A stretch of 64,000 nucleotides of DNA from Rothia mucilaginosa (GCF_001061665.1 NZ_JVSP01000005.1:33818-97817), one strand, 5' to 3'. Counted from the first letter of the stretch, positions 54,301 through 62,822 are shown. Notes: generated by a model not told the origin, from the letters alone. Translations and numbers: made by a program.

Positions 54301-54899
54301 CGGACCACCCGCTGCGCGGCCTGGAGCGCGCCCTCTCGGATGCCGCCTCGCACTCGGTGCACGACATCATCAGCGAGGACTCGCACGTGCGCGACGGCGA
54401 AACCGTCACGATTGCCGGCATGCTGACCGGCGTTTCGCGCCGCATCGCCAAGTCCAGCGGTAACCAGTACGCCTCGGTGGAGCTGGAGGACCCCTCGGGC
54501 GCGACCATCACGGTCATGTTCTTCTCCCGCGCCTACGAGACGATGGGGGCCGCCCTGGCGGACGACCTCATCTGCTCGATTCGTGGCCGCGTGCAGCGCC
54601 GCGACGACGGCAGCGTGAACATGAGCGCCCAGGAACTGCAGATCCTGGAAATCAGCGATGACGGCCGCGCCGCACCCATCACGATTGCGGTGCCCGAGTA
54701 CCTGGTGACCGAGGCGAAGCTGCGCGAGCTGAAGGAGACCCTGCGCGACCACAAGGGTACTGCGGACGTGCGCATGCTCATCCGTACCCGCGATAAGGAA
54801 CAGCTGGTGCTTCTGGATTCGAGCGTGCGCGTGGAGCCGAACCCGAGCCTCTTCGGCGAAATCAAGACGATTTTCGGCCCGAGCTGTATTCGTCGCTAA
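51357..54899 (+). CDS. dnaE: DNA polymerase III alpha subunit
   Basis: The 1180-residue replicative polymerase has an N-terminal PHP domain (LHVHTEYSMLDGAARL, ATSDHGFLFGA), a C-family polymerase core with GPGRGSGAGSMVAY and the catalytic aspartates in MPDFDVDFDDRRR (about 411-423), VNAHAAGV-type GVHAAGVIMS, FQLDGGPMRALL, ALYRPGPM, tandem helix-hairpin-helix motifs, and an OB fold (about 1000-1090, TIAGMLTGVSRRIAKSSGN). It is of the DnaE1 type and length. GTG 51357 follows CAGGAG. A large hairpin at 54929 ends the unit. Confidence 0.97.
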   Translation: MATKDFAHLHVHTEYSMLDGAARLGDLFSYAKELGMSSMATSDHGFLFGAFDFWRQAKAHDIKPIIGVEAYLTPGTHRTDRSRVRWGDGSRDDVSGGGAYTHMTMWAETTEGMHNLFRASSLASLEGQLYKPRMDREVLQTYSKGLIATTGCPSGEIQTRLRLGQFDEALQAASDFRDIFGKDNFYCEVMDHGLDIERNVQEDLHRLAKQLNLPYVATNDLHYTRQEDHTAHAALLCVQSGSTLTDPKRFKFDADNFYLRSPEEMYSIFGDIPGACENTLEIAERCNVEFNTKANYMPNFPVPEGENEESWFVKEVEKGLHYRFPQGIPDRVRKQAEYEVGVITSMGFPGYFLVVADFINWAKRNGIRVGPGRGSGAGSMVAYAMRITELNPLDHDLIFERFLNPDRVSMPDFDVDFDDRRRGEVIDYVTDKYGEDKVAQIVTFGTIKAKQALKDASRVMDQPYSVGERLTKAMPPDVMGKNIALANVYNEEDKRYAEAADLRALIEDPVDKVYGQVFETAKGLEGLKRQWGVHAAGVIMSSKNLVDVIPVMRREADGQVITQFDYPTCEGLGLIKMDFLGLRNLTIISDAIENIKNNRGIDLELESLSLDDPESYRLLARGDTLGVFQLDGGPMRALLKLMEPEEFEHISAVLALYRPGPMGANSHTNYALRKNGKQEIEPIHPELAEPLKDILDTTYGLIVYQEQVMAIAQKVANYTLGEADLLRRAMGKKKKAELDKQYATFHDGMISNGYSEGAVKALWDILLPFSDYAFNKAHTAAYGLVSYWTAYLKAHYPQEYMAALLTSVGDNKDKLALYLNECRAMGITVLAPDVNESALTFTPVGEDIRFGMGAIRNVGANVVEGMVAAREEKGRYESFNDFLKKVPLQVCNKRTIESLIKAGAFDDLGHTRRSLSLIHEAAVDAAVAVKRKEAAGQFDLFGSLGMDDALGDELTVTIPDVPEWDRREKLNFERDMLGLYVSDHPLRGLERALSDAASHSVHDIISEDSHVRDGETVTIAGMLTGVSRRIAKSSGNQYASVELEDPSGATITVMFFSRAYETMGAALADDLICSIRGRVQRRDDGSVNMSAQELQILEISDDGRAAPITIAVPEYLVTEAKLRELKETLRDHKGTADVRMLIRTRDKEQLVLLDSSVRVEPNPSLFGEIKTIFGPSCIRR

Positions 54900-54928
54900 A
54901 AGAAGAAGACCTCCGCGAGGGGCGGGCA

Positions 54929-54981
54929 ACGCTCAGGGCGGATTCCGAACGTTCTTAAACGTTGGAGTCCACCCTGAGCGT
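54929..54981 (+). terminator. Terminator of dnaE
   Basis: ACGCTCAGGG (54929-54938) pairs perfectly with CCCTGAGCGT (54972-54981); inside are GGATTCC/GGAGTCC partial pairing and an AACGTT-CTTA-AACGTT hairpin. ATATTT follows. Confidence 0.75.
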
Positions 54982-55106
54982 ATATTTGCGTATATTCAAC
55001 GTCACTATTCGGCTCAACCGCCGTCTATCGCGTTAGAATGGGTATAAATATTCTTGAGCGCTGTATATACGGGCGCCACACCGAGCGCCCAGCCAAGGAG
55101 AAACGC

Positions 55107-55562
55107 ATGTACTGCCCCTATTGCAAGCACACCGATTCGCGCGTTGTCGACTCCCGCACCACCGATGACGGCGCCGCCATTCGCCGTCGCCGTCAGTGCA
55201 CCTCCTGCGCTCGCCGCTTTACCACGGTCGAAACCACCACCATTTCGGTGATTAAGCGTTCGGGCGTGACCGAGCCCTTCGACCGCTCCAAGATTGCCGC
55301 CGGCGTGCGCAAGGCCTGCCAGGGCCGCCCCGTGGGGGAGGACGACCTCGCCAAGCTGGCCCAGGAGGTCGAGGAGCTGATTCGTGCCCGCGGCCTGGCG
55401 GAAATTAACGCTCACGAGGTGGGCCTGACCATTCTGGAGCCGCTGTCGAAGCTGGACGCGGTCGCCTACCTGCGTTTCGCGAGCGTGTACCAGGCCTTCG
55501 AGAACCTTGAGGACTTTGAAGAGGCAATTGCCCGTCTGCGTGAGGACCGCATTAACCCGTAG
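55107..55562 (+). CDS. nrdR: Transcriptional repressor NrdR
   Basis: The 151-residue protein senses dATP/ATP and represses ribonucleotide reductase genes. It begins with a zinc ribbon (CPYC at 3-6 and CTSC near 32-35), then an ATP-cone (about 47-140: [20 protein letters not shown]). AAGGAG precedes ATG 55107. The nrd targets are not in the window. A GCGC-TGTATATACG-GGCGC imperfect palindrome upstream (about 55061-55079) resembles AT-rich NrdR sites only loosely. A strong terminator follows. Confidence 0.96.
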   Translation: MYCPYCKHTDSRVVDSRTTDDGAAIRRRRQCTSCARRFTTVETTTISVIKRSGVTEPFDRSKIAAGVRKACQGRPVGEDDLAKLAQEVEELIRARGLAEINAHEVGLTILEPLSKLDAVAYLRFASVYQAFENLEDFEEAIARLREDRINP

Positions 55563-55595
55563 CGCAGAGTAGCGCCGAGACTTCAAGAGACGCAA

Positions 55596-55640
55596 CAGAA
55601 GGGGCCGCCTTCCGAATGATTCGGAAGGCGGCCCCTTCTG
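55596..55640. terminator. Bidirectional terminator between nrdR and ppgK
   Basis: A perfect 21-bp stem (55596-55616 with 55620-55640, loop TGA) built on CAGAAGGGGCCGCC. T-rich bases (TTCTG) lie in the 3' arm on both strands. It separates the convergent nrdR and ppgK genes. Confidence 0.9.
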
Positions 55641-55687
55641 TACGTATGTGAAGCGCTATCCGAGGCGGATGGCAGGAAGCAAACTCT

Positions 55688-55763
55688 TATGCTTCGCCGC
55701 GGCGCTGACGCGGCCGCGGGTGGGTTGAGGAGACCTTACGCCTCGCCGCGGCGCTTACGCTCG
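55688..55763 (-). repeat. Duplicated 3' end of ppgK
   Basis: The last codons of ppgK with its TAA (55736-55763, TTACGCCTCGCCGCGGCGCT on the plus strand) recur with three or four changes at 55688-55715, 48 bases further downstream. It looks like a short tandem duplication of the gene end, so a readthrough product would end with a similar RRGEA-type tail. Confidence 0.7.
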
Positions 55764-56587
55764 GGCAGCATACCGCCGGCCCACAGCGCGGCACCCACAA
55801 TACCCGCGTTGTTACGCAGGGCAGCCATGACCATGGGGGTACGAATCTGATCCTCAAAGTAGGGCATGAACTTCTCCGGGTTCTTGGAGATGCCGCCGCC
55901 AATGATGAACAGGTCGGGGGAGAAGAGCATCTGAACGTGCTCGAAGTAGCGGTACAGGCGCTTGCCGTACTTCTTCCAGGACAGTTCGTGCACCTCGCGG
56001 GCGCGGGCAGAAGCCTGAGACTCGGCGTTGTGGCCGTCAATCTCCAGGTGACCCAGCTCGGTGTTGGGGATCAGCACGCCGTCGTTGATGAGGGCGGAGC
56101 CGATGCCGGTACCCAGGGTGATGACAGCGATCAGGCCGTCACGGTTACGGCCCTGACCGTAGGTTGCCTCAGCCAGACCGGCTGCGTCAGCGTCGTTGAG
56201 GCCGTAGACGGTGCGGCCGCCCAGCGCCTCGCTCATGACCTGCTCCAGGTCGGTGTTAATCCAGGAGTCGTCCACGTTCGCTGCGGAGAAAACCATGCCG
56301 TTCTTCACCACTGCGGGGAAGTCGATGCCGACGGCCGACTCGGGATCCGGTGCCAGGTCGCGGCTCTGCAGCTCATCGACTACGCGGCGTACGACCTCAG
56401 CCACAGCCTCGGGGGTTGCGGGCTTGGGGGTGTCGATGCGGAAGCGGTCGGACACGAGGTCGCCGGTGCGCAGGTCAACGATGCCGCCCTTAATGCCGGT
56501 GCCTCCAATGTCCACACCAATCTGCAGGTCCTTGGGGGTGGGGGCGGGCAGCTCGGTGATGACGCCGGGCTCGGCGTAGTTAGCCAT
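55736..56587 (-). CDS. ppgK: Polyphosphate glucokinase
   Basis: The 283-residue ROK-family kinase phosphorylates glucose using polyphosphate or ATP. It has the phosphate motif GVDIGGTGIKGGIVD (24-38), AVGIDFPAVV, VYGLNDADAAGLAEATYG with the catalytic Asp, TLGTGIGSALI, ELGHLEIDGHNAESQASARA and DLFIIGGGISK, the pattern of actinobacterial PPGK rather than ATP-only glucokinase. ATG 56587 follows AAAGGG; the frame continues to 56623 without ribosome site. map lies 100 bases upstream on the same strand. Confidence 0.94.
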   Translation of the reverse strand: MANYAEPGVITELPAPTPKDLQIGVDIGGTGIKGGIVDLRTGDLVSDRFRIDTPKPATPEAVAEVVRRVVDELQSRDLAPDPESAVGIDFPAVVKNGMVFSAANVDDSWINTDLEQVMSEALGGRTVYGLNDADAAGLAEATYGQGRNRDGLIAVITLGTGIGSALINDGVLIPNTELGHLEIDGHNAESQASARAREVHELSWKKYGKRLYRYFEHVQMLFSPDLFIIGGGISKNPEKFMPYFEDQIRTPMVMAALRNNAGIVGAALWAGGMLPERKRRGEA

Positions 56588-56686
56588 GATTTCCCTTTCT
56601 GTCCTCCGCGCTCGCGGAGGCACGTGTCTGTGATAACGAGTGATAATGAATCGATTCGGCGCGTTCGCCGAAAGAACTGGGCTGAC

Positions 56687-57598
56687 CTAGGGGAGGGTCA
56701 GGATATCCGCGCCGTCGGCGGTCACCACGAGGGTGTGCTCAAACTGGGCGGTGCGCTTGCGGTCGCGGGTGACGACGGTCCAGTCGTCATCCCACAGATC
56801 CCACTGGATGGTGCCGAGGGTGAGCATGGGCTCGATCGTGAAAATCATGCCCTCGCGAATCTCGGTGTCGTAGGCGGGGGCCGCATCGTAGTGGGGGATG
56901 ATGAGGCCCGAGTGGAACTCACGACCCACGCCGTGACCGGTGTAGTCGCGGACAACACCGTAACCGAAGCGGGCGGCGTACTTCTCGATGACGCGGCCGA
57001 TGACGTTCACCTGGCGGCCGGGCTTCACAGCCTTAATCGCGCGGTTGAGAGCCTCCTCGGTGCGCTCGACCAGCAGTCGGGACTCCTCGTCCACGTTGCC
57101 GATGAGCAGGGTCTTGTTGGTATCGCCGTGCATGCCGTCCAGGTACGCGGTCACATCCAGGTTGAGGATATCGCCGTCCTCCAACACCGTGGTGTCCGGA
57201 ATACCGTGGCAGATGACCTCGTTCAGGGAGGTGCACACGGACTTGGGGTAGCCGCGGTAATCCACGGTCGAGGGGTAGGCGCCGTGATCGCAGATGTACT
57301 CGTGGACCAGCACGTCAATCTCGTCGGTGGTGGTGCCGGGCACGCAAATCTTGGATGCTTCAACGATGGCGCCGGCGGCAATCTTGCCGGCGGCGCGGAC
57401 CCGCTCAACTTCCTCGGGGGTGTACATGTTCGAGTCGTTACCCTCGTTGGCGGTGGGCTTACCCACGTACTCGGGGCGAACAATGTGCGAGGGGACCGGG
57501 CGCATCGGGCTGACGCGTCCGGGGGTCAGGCAACCGACGGGTGCGTGACCGGGTTCGGCGGGCAGGTTGTGCGAAGTATTCTTTTTGGTTGAAGACAT
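56687..57598 (-). CDS. map: Methionine aminopeptidase type I (long N-terminus)
   Basis: The 303-residue metalloenzyme removes the initiator methionine. The conserved metal ligands lie in [19 protein letters not shown] (two Asp), [11 protein letters not shown] (His), FTIEPML (Glu) and AQFEHTLVV (Glu). A 55-residue N-terminal extension holds [14 protein letters not shown], typical of actinobacterial MAP (class Ic). ATG 57598 has a weak AAGATGAAG upstream; a shorter start is possible. It is transcribed with ppgK downstream. Confidence 0.95.
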   Translation of the reverse strand: MSSTKKNTSHNLPAEPGHAPVGCLTPGRVSPMRPVPSHIVRPEYVGKPTANEGNDSNMYTPEEVERVRAAGKIAAGAIVEASKICVPGTTTDEIDVLVHEYICDHGAYPSTVDYRGYPKSVCTSLNEVICHGIPDTTVLEDGDILNLDVTAYLDGMHGDTNKTLLIGNVDEESRLLVERTEEALNRAIKAVKPGRQVNVIGRVIEKYAARFGYGVVRDYTGHGVGREFHSGLIIPHYDAAPAYDTEIREGMIFTIEPMLTLGTIQWDLWDDDWTVVTRDRKRTAQFEHTLVVTADGADILTLP

Positions 57599-57781
57599 AG
57601 CTTCATCTTACCGGGCTTAGGGGGTATCTGTCCGGTGCGGGGACGCGGAAAATCGGGCGAACCGAAACCCGTACCTTTTTCCCAGATTGTGAATAAAATT
57701 TCACGGCTGCCGGCGCCGGGACAGGGAACTAAGGAGAGGCCACGGAAGCACGGTGCGTGAGGCCGCCCCTGCTTCGTTGCT

Positions 57782-57797
57782 ACACGCGTACGCGTGT
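57782..57797. promoter_or_regulatory. Perfect 16-bp palindrome
   Basis: ACACGCGTACGCGTGT is fully self-complementary with no spacer, 43 bases upstream of the small SPOR-like gene and near its probable promoter. It is a strong candidate operator for a dimeric regulator. Confidence 0.55.
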
Positions 57798-57839
57798 GAG
57801 ATGCTAGACATACTGACTCAATACCGTCGAAGGAGCACC

Positions 57840-58091
57840 ATGAGCAAGAACCACCTGGGCGAAGCCATCGAATCGGCAGTCGAAAAGACCCTGAACGCCG
57901 CCACCGAAGCTACCAGCCCCCGGGGCGAAGAGTACTGGTACAACCTCGCCACCGGTGAGGTTGAGCGCGGCCAGCAGAGCGCCGTGACCTCCCTCTGGGG
58001 CCCCTTTAAAACCTACGAGGAGGCGGCACACGCCATGGACCGCGCCCGCGAACGCAACGAGGCGTGGGACAAGGACGGCGGCCTGCTCTAA
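57840..58091 (+). CDS. Small SPOR-like/conserved actinobacterial protein
   Basis: The 83-residue protein has an Ala/Thr/Glu-rich helical start and a compact segment YWYNLATGEVERGQQS, SLWGPFKTYEEAAHAMDRARERNEAW that resembles a SPOR-type repeat (Gly-Pro-Phe, then an alpha helix). Small proteins of this kind are common near map and panB in actinobacteria; function is unknown. It has no signal peptide, so it is not a classical periplasmic SPOR protein. AAGGAG precedes ATG 57840. Confidence 0.85.
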   Translation: MSKNHLGEAIESAVEKTLNAATEATSPRGEEYWYNLATGEVERGQQSAVTSLWGPFKTYEEAAHAMDRARERNEAWDKDGGLL

Positions 58092-58153
58092 AACGCAGCT
58101 CCACCCCTCAAACGCTCGGGTTCTTGAACGTCCCGGGCGCTTGCACCTAGCAG

Positions 58154-58195
58154 AAGACCCCCGAACCCGGAAACACCGGGTACGGGGGTCTTTCT
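58154..58195. terminator. Bidirectional terminator before panB
   Basis: AAGACCCCCGAACCCGG (58154-58170) and CCGGGTACGGGGGTCTT (58176-58192) form a 17-bp stem with one A-A mismatch and AAACA loop, followed by TCTTCT on plus and TCTGC on minus. It lies between the convergent SPOR-like and panB genes. Confidence 0.88.
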
Positions 58196-58219
58196 TCTAA
58201 AGCTTTCTAAACCTCAAGC

Positions 58220-59134
58220 CTACTCAAAGGTGTGCTCGGCCGCCGGGAACTCGCCCGAACGCACCTGATCGCGGTAGGCGCGGGCGGCGTCCTCCATGAC
58301 CTTGCCGATCTGCGCGAACTGCTTCACGAAGCGCGGCACGCGGCCCTCGCGCAGGCCCATCATGTCCTGCCAGACCAGCACCTGACCGGTCGTCACGTTC
58401 GACGCACCAATACCGATGGTCGGCACCGCGCCCACGGCCTCATCCACACGGCGCGCAACCTCCGCGGTCACCATTTCCATGAGCACGCAGAACGCGCCGG
58501 CCTCAGCCAGGGCAACGGCATCCGCAAGGACGCGCTCGGCGGCCTCGCCGCGACCCTGCACGCGGAAGCCGCCCAGGGCGTGCTCCGACTGCGGGGTGAA
58601 ACCGACGTGAGCCACCACCGGAATACCGGTGCGCACCAGGGCGCGAATCCACTCGGTCATCGAGGCATCCGCCTCAATCTTGACCGCGTGCGCGCCGCCC
58701 TCCTTCATGAGGCGAACCGCGCTCGCCACCGCCTGCTGCGGCGACTGCTCGTAGGAACCGAACGGCAGGTCTGCGACCACCATGGCGCGGGAGGCACCGC
58801 GAGAAACCGCTGCGACCAGCGGAATCATTTCGTCCAGGGTAATGGTCAGGGTCGATTCGTAACCGAGCACCACGTTCGCCGCGGAATCACCCACCAGCAG
58901 CATGTCGATGCCGGCACGGTCAAAGACCTGGGCCGTCAGAGCGTCATAGCAGGTCAGCATGGAGAATTTCTGCCCGGCCGCCTTCGCCTGCGCCAGGTGC
59001 ACGGTGCGCACCTTCTTGACGGTATCGAGGTCAAAAGGTTTCTGCGCGCCGGAAGCAGCAGGGGCGGATGCGGAGGTAGCGGCGGGCTGTGCCGCGTAGG
59101 GCGAAGAGATCTCGGAAGAACGCTCAGTAGTCAT
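58220..59134 (-). CDS. panB: 3-methyl-2-oxobutanoate hydroxymethyltransferase
   Basis: The 304-residue enzyme makes ketopantoate from ketoisovalerate and methylene-tetrahydrofolate, the first step towards pantothenate and CoA. It shows MLTCYDALTAQVFDRAGID, LLVGDSAANVVLG, ITLDEM, VVADLPFGSY, VKIEAD, VVAHVGFTPQS, and IGIGAS with the magnesium and catalytic residues. A 40-residue Ala/Ser-rich N-terminus precedes the barrel. I use ATG 59134 (MTTERSSE); the frame reaches 59164. panC and panD are not in the window. It lies 63 bases downstream of the unknown 605-residue gene on the same strand. Confidence 0.94.
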   Translation of the reverse strand: MTTERSSEISSPYAAQPAATSASAPAASGAQKPFDLDTVKKVRTVHLAQAKAAGQKFSMLTCYDALTAQVFDRAGIDMLLVGDSAANVVLGYESTLTITLDEMIPLVAAVSRGASRAMVVADLPFGSYEQSPQQAVASAVRLMKEGGAHAVKIEADASMTEWIRALVRTGIPVVAHVGFTPQSEHALGGFRVQGRGEAAERVLADAVALAEAGAFCVLMEMVTAEVARRVDEAVGAVPTIGIGASNVTTGQVLVWQDMMGLREGRVPRFVKQFAQIGKVMEDAARAYRDQVRSGEFPAAEHTFE

Positions 59135-59197
59135 GCTGACTATTCTAACCCTGTGCGGCCTCAACCTAGCGCACCGCTCACCGTGCAGGAACCACGC

Positions 59198-61015
59198 CTA
59201 GTTCCAGATGAGGTTGATGTAGTAGGTCGGGAACGATGCATTCGTGTTCTTGCGCAGAAGCTCCGGAATGGCGAGGGCGGCCTCCTCAAACTCGCGCGGC
59301 AAATCGCGCTGAAGGAGCGCCTGCTGCACCATGGCATCCCAGTAGACCTGCATGACCGAGTAGTTGCAGACCTCCTGCACCACGTCCGCGGCGTACGATT
59401 CCCACGCCTTCAACGCTTCATCCTCCGGACCGAAGAACCCCTCGTAGCCCTGAGAGAGGCCCTTATCGCAGGCGCTCACCGCGTTCTTCGAGTACTGCAG
59501 CCAGTAGCTGCGGCTCAGCTCATCCGAACTGTTGAACGTAAATGCCTCATAGTCTGCCTTCAGCAGGGCGTAAGATGCCTGAATCGAACCGGCCAGCGGG
59601 GCGTGCGAGGAGAAGACAATAACGTCCAGAAGGGCGGCGATGTACTCCATCTGCGCCTTCTCGTGGGCCATGCCGGAGGGCCGCACCGACTGCGCGTAAA
59701 GCTGCACGAGGGCGTCCACGGAATTCACGAAGCGCTGAACGTCGGCCGTAGCCTTCACCATCAGATTCAGTAGGCGCTGAACACGCTGGTAGTCTTCGGC
59801 TACCTGCGAGAACAGACCGTAGGGCAGCACGCCTCGCTCCGAGGCCACCGCCGCCAGCACCTGGGCCGTCAAGCGCTGACTCTCCGCTTCAGCCCTCGCC
59901 ACGCTCAGCAGTAGGGCACCACAATAGGCCAAAGCACGGCGATCCACGAGCTGGGGCTGCTGCTGATGCAGCGGCAGAAGGCGCTCGTGAATCTGCCGGA
60001 AAATCGCGCTCTGCGCCAGGGCCTTCTGGCCCAGCTCCCCGGCCTTCAGGCGCACGGTATTCGCCGAGAAATCGCGCGGGGTAAAACGGCGGGCGTCCTC
60101 GGCGGCAAAGGGCGAATAGGGGCGGCCCATCAGCGGCTGCAGCAGCGACATCGTGGTAAACAGCGAGAAACGGGCCGATACCGGGTACAGAGAATCTGGG
60201 TAGCTCGGCGCATCCACCGCGTTCACTCGCTCCGTGCACAGCGTCAGCCAGGTCTGCTCCACCGACTTCGGCGAATAGGCAGGTGTGCCGATGCCAAGGA
60301 TGCTCTCACCAAAGGCCTCCGAGGGAATCTTGCCGGGGTTCATCTGGCGCAGCTGCATCTGAGCCAGCGCCAGCTCCACCGTGTAGTTCGTGCGGCGCTT
60401 CTTGCCCGCCTCATCAAGATTCTGGAAAGGACGCACCGCCGCAATCTTTTGGGCGCGCGCCTGAGTATGCAGCTCCTTGTTCATCGCGAATTGCTGCGGG
60501 TTGCGCTGAATCATTTTCGACACCGCGTAGGCGCTTTTCCCGTTCAGCTTCTCACGGCGCTGAGCACCCTCGGCCGAGAGCGCGTCGTACTTGCCGCGCG
60601 TCGCCTGCACGTAGCAGGAGCGAATCAGCTGAAGGGGCAGGAAGAAGAACGCAAACTTCCACGACCAGGTGAAGAGAACAATGGGGATCACGGCGCTTGA
60701 CCCGACGCGACCCGTGTAACCGAGCCAATAGAGCTCCACGGCCGCACCAATCAGCGCGAACAGCGCCACGGTACGAGTCTTAAACGCGATGCGGGAGGGC
60801 CGATCCAGCAGGTAGGTCGTGCCGCCAGACTTGTTGTTCCTCATGACCAGCGGGCCAAACGCGGCAATCACCATGAGGCAGGCCAGGTAGATGACGAAGA
60901 AAACAATCGGTGCCGCGACCAGCAACAGCCACTCTAAACCGGTGGGATCGGCACCCACGATGCCGGCCGCCAGCGGAATCTGCGCGACTGAAGAGAGAGG
61001 AAGGGAATGTAGCAT
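59198..61015 (-). CDS. Unknown 605-residue protein with three N-terminal membrane helices
   Basis: I do not recognise this protein. It has three hydrophobic helices at about 29-54, 83-101 and 108-131 and then about 470 residues of mostly helical, soluble sequence with no Walker, protease, kinase or metal motif I can identify. The soluble part has Gln-rich stretches (ALAQMQLRQMNPG, LPLHQQQPQLV) and an aromatic-rich end (WDAMVQQALL, PTYYINLIWN). ATG 61015 gives MLHSLPLSS and is preceded by a purine-rich tract; the frame is open to 61135, but the extra residues look non-coding. It lies between divergent glnA2 and downstream panB; context gives no role. Codon use is like its neighbours, so recent transfer is not suggested. 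Confidence 0.85.
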   Translation of the reverse strand: MLHSLPLSSVAQIPLAAGIVGADPTGLEWLLLVAAPIVFFVIYLACLMVIAAFGPLVMRNNKSGGTTYLLDRPSRIAFKTRTVALFALIGAAVELYWLGYTGRVGSSAVIPIVLFTWSWKFAFFFLPLQLIRSCYVQATRGKYDALSAEGAQRREKLNGKSAYAVSKMIQRNPQQFAMNKELHTQARAQKIAAVRPFQNLDEAGKKRRTNYTVELALAQMQLRQMNPGKIPSEAFGESILGIGTPAYSPKSVEQTWLTLCTERVNAVDAPSYPDSLYPVSARFSLFTTMSLLQPLMGRPYSPFAAEDARRFTPRDFSANTVRLKAGELGQKALAQSAIFRQIHERLLPLHQQQPQLVDRRALAYCGALLLSVARAEAESQRLTAQVLAAVASERGVLPYGLFSQVAEDYQRVQRLLNLMVKATADVQRFVNSVDALVQLYAQSVRPSGMAHEKAQMEYIAALLDVIVFSSHAPLAGSIQASYALLKADYEAFTFNSSDELSRSYWLQYSKNAVSACDKGLSQGYEGFFGPEDEALKAWESYAADVVQEVCNYSVMQVYWDAMVQQALLQRDLPREFEEAALAIPELLRKNTNASFPTYYINLIWN

Positions 61016-61312
61016 ACGTCCATTATGGCAAGGGGAACGTGGGGGCACCGCGCGGACGGTCATTTGCCGGTATTTCGGACGAGCCCCGAAGGGGAAAGCC
61101 GGAAGAGACGGGCCGAACGGGGGAGGGGAGCGCACGAGGCACCGGGCCTTGACTGGAGAGCCCCGCTACGAGAATTTACACAAACGAAACCTCGCGCCCG
61201 CCCCTTACGCCGCCGAACCCGATAGGCTAGAGAGACAAGGAACAGACACCCGGTGCTCGCACCCCGCAAGGATGCGCCCCGACGCACCGGCACCCCAAGC
61301 GAGAGGCCACCC

Positions 61313-62653
61313 ATGGACCGCCAACAGGAATTCGTACTGCGCACCATCGAAGAACGCGACATCCGCTTTATCCGCCTCTGGTTCACCGACGTAGTGGGAA
61401 CCCTTAAATCCGTCGCGCTCGCACCCGCCGAGGTTGAAAGCGCCTTCGACGAGGGCCTGGGCTTTGACGGCTCCTCCATCGAGGGTTTCTCCCGCGTCTA
61501 CGAATCCGACATGCTACTGCAGCCCGATCCCTCCACCTTCCAGATTCTGCCCTGGCGTGGTGAGGAAGACATCACCTCCCGCATGTTCTGCGATGTGCTC
61601 ACCCCCGACGGCGAAGTCAGCGCCTCTGACACTCGCGGTGTGCTCAAGCGCGTGCTCAACAAGGCCGCCGAGATGGGCTTCACCTGCTACACCTCGCCCG
61701 AAATCGAGTTCTACCTGCTGGAGTCCTCCAAGCTCGGCGCCGACGGCTTCCCCGTGCCCGTGGACCACGAATCCTACTTCGACCACACCCCCGGCGGCAT
61801 CGTGCAGGAATTCCGCCGCAAGGCCGTGACCATGCTCGAAGAGGTCGGCATCTCCGTGGAATTCAGCCACCACGAAACCGGCCCCGGCCAGAACGAAATC
61901 GACCTGCGCCACGCCGACGCCCTGCAGACCGCGGACAACGTCATGACCTTCCGCACCGTCGTCAAGGAGGTCGCCTACTCGCAGGGCATGTACGCCACCT
62001 TCATGCCCAAGCCCTTCACCAAGTACGCCGGCAGCGGCATGCACACCCACTTCTCCCTCTTCGAGGGCGACACCAACGCCTTCTTCGAGGCTGGCGCCGA
62101 GTACCAGCTCTCCAAGACCGCGCGCCACTTTATCGCGGGCATCCTCAAGCACGCCCCCGAGTTCACCTCGGTGACCAACCAGTTCATCAACTCTTACAAG
62201 CGCCTCTGGGGCGGCGGCGAGGCACCCTCCTACGTCTCCTGGGGCCACAACAACCGCTCCGCCCTCGTGCGCGTGCCCCTGTACAAGCCGAACAAGATGC
62301 AGTCCGCCCGCATCGAGTACCGCGGTCTCGATTCGGCCTCCAACCCCTACCTGGCCTACGCCGTGATCCTGGCTGCCGGTCTGAAGGGTATCGAAAACGA
62401 GTACCCGCTCATGCCCGCCGTGACCGAGGACCTCGCCGCGATGACCAACGCCGAGCGTCGCGCGATGGGCTACAACCCGCTGCCCGCATCCCTGCGCGAG
62501 GCCATTAACATCACCGAGGAATCCGAATTCATGGCGGAGGTCCTGGGCGAGCAGGTCTTCGACCACTTCCTGCGCAACAAGCGTGCCGACTGGGATCTGT
62601 ACCAGGCGCAGGTGACCCCCTACGAGCTCAAGTACAACCTCGGAATCCTCTAA
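61313..62653 (+). CDS. glnA2: Glutamine synthetase, GSI-alpha type (GlnA2)
   Basis: The 446-residue enzyme makes glutamine from glutamate, ammonia and ATP. It has the beta-grasp start IRFIRLWFTDVVGTLKSVAL, the latch GFDGSSIEGF, EIEFYLL, GPGQNEIDLRHADAL, MPKPFTKYAGSGMHTHFSL, NSYKRLWGGGEAPSYVSWG, RSALVRVP and RIEYRGLDSASNPYLA. Length equals mycobacterial GlnA2 and it lacks the GSI-beta insertion with the adenylylated tyrosine, so it is probably not controlled by GlnE. GAGAGG precedes ATG 61313; the frame opens at 61253. glnE follows after 169 bases. Confidence 0.95.
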   Translation: MDRQQEFVLRTIEERDIRFIRLWFTDVVGTLKSVALAPAEVESAFDEGLGFDGSSIEGFSRVYESDMLLQPDPSTFQILPWRGEEDITSRMFCDVLTPDGEVSASDTRGVLKRVLNKAAEMGFTCYTSPEIEFYLLESSKLGADGFPVPVDHESYFDHTPGGIVQEFRRKAVTMLEEVGISVEFSHHETGPGQNEIDLRHADALQTADNVMTFRTVVKEVAYSQGMYATFMPKPFTKYAGSGMHTHFSLFEGDTNAFFEAGAEYQLSKTARHFIAGILKHAPEFTSVTNQFINSYKRLWGGGEAPSYVSWGHNNRSALVRVPLYKPNKMQSARIEYRGLDSASNPYLAYAVILAAGLKGIENEYPLMPAVTEDLAAMTNAERRAMGYNPLPASLREAINITEESEFMAEVLGEQVFDHFLRNKRADWDLYQAQVTPYELKYNLGIL

Positions 62654-62676
62654 ATTGAGTGACTGCTGACGGATCA

Positions 62677-62718
62677 GGGCGGTACCCGCTACCGGTGACG
62701 TACCGGCGGGTACCGCCC
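62677..62718 (+). terminator. Hairpin between glnA2 and glnE
   Basis: GGGCGGTACCCGC (62677-62689) and GCGGGTACCGCCC (62706-62718) form a perfect 13-bp stem with a partly paired loop. No T run follows, so it may limit rather than stop readthrough into glnE. A near-duplicated CTATCAGCTKCAC lies just after it (about 62726-62751). Confidence 0.6.
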
Positions 62719-62822
62719 GCAGGCCTATCAGCTGCACCTATCAGCTTCACTTTTCGCTGCCGATTTTTACCGCCGAATCTTTACTCCCCACCCCACGGAT
62801 TTCTACCCACAGTTCTCACGCT

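Noticed and set aside
55061-55079. NrdR box upstream of nrdR
   Set aside because: The TGTATATACG core is only loosely like the ACACwATATATwGTGT consensus, and a tandem second box is missing.
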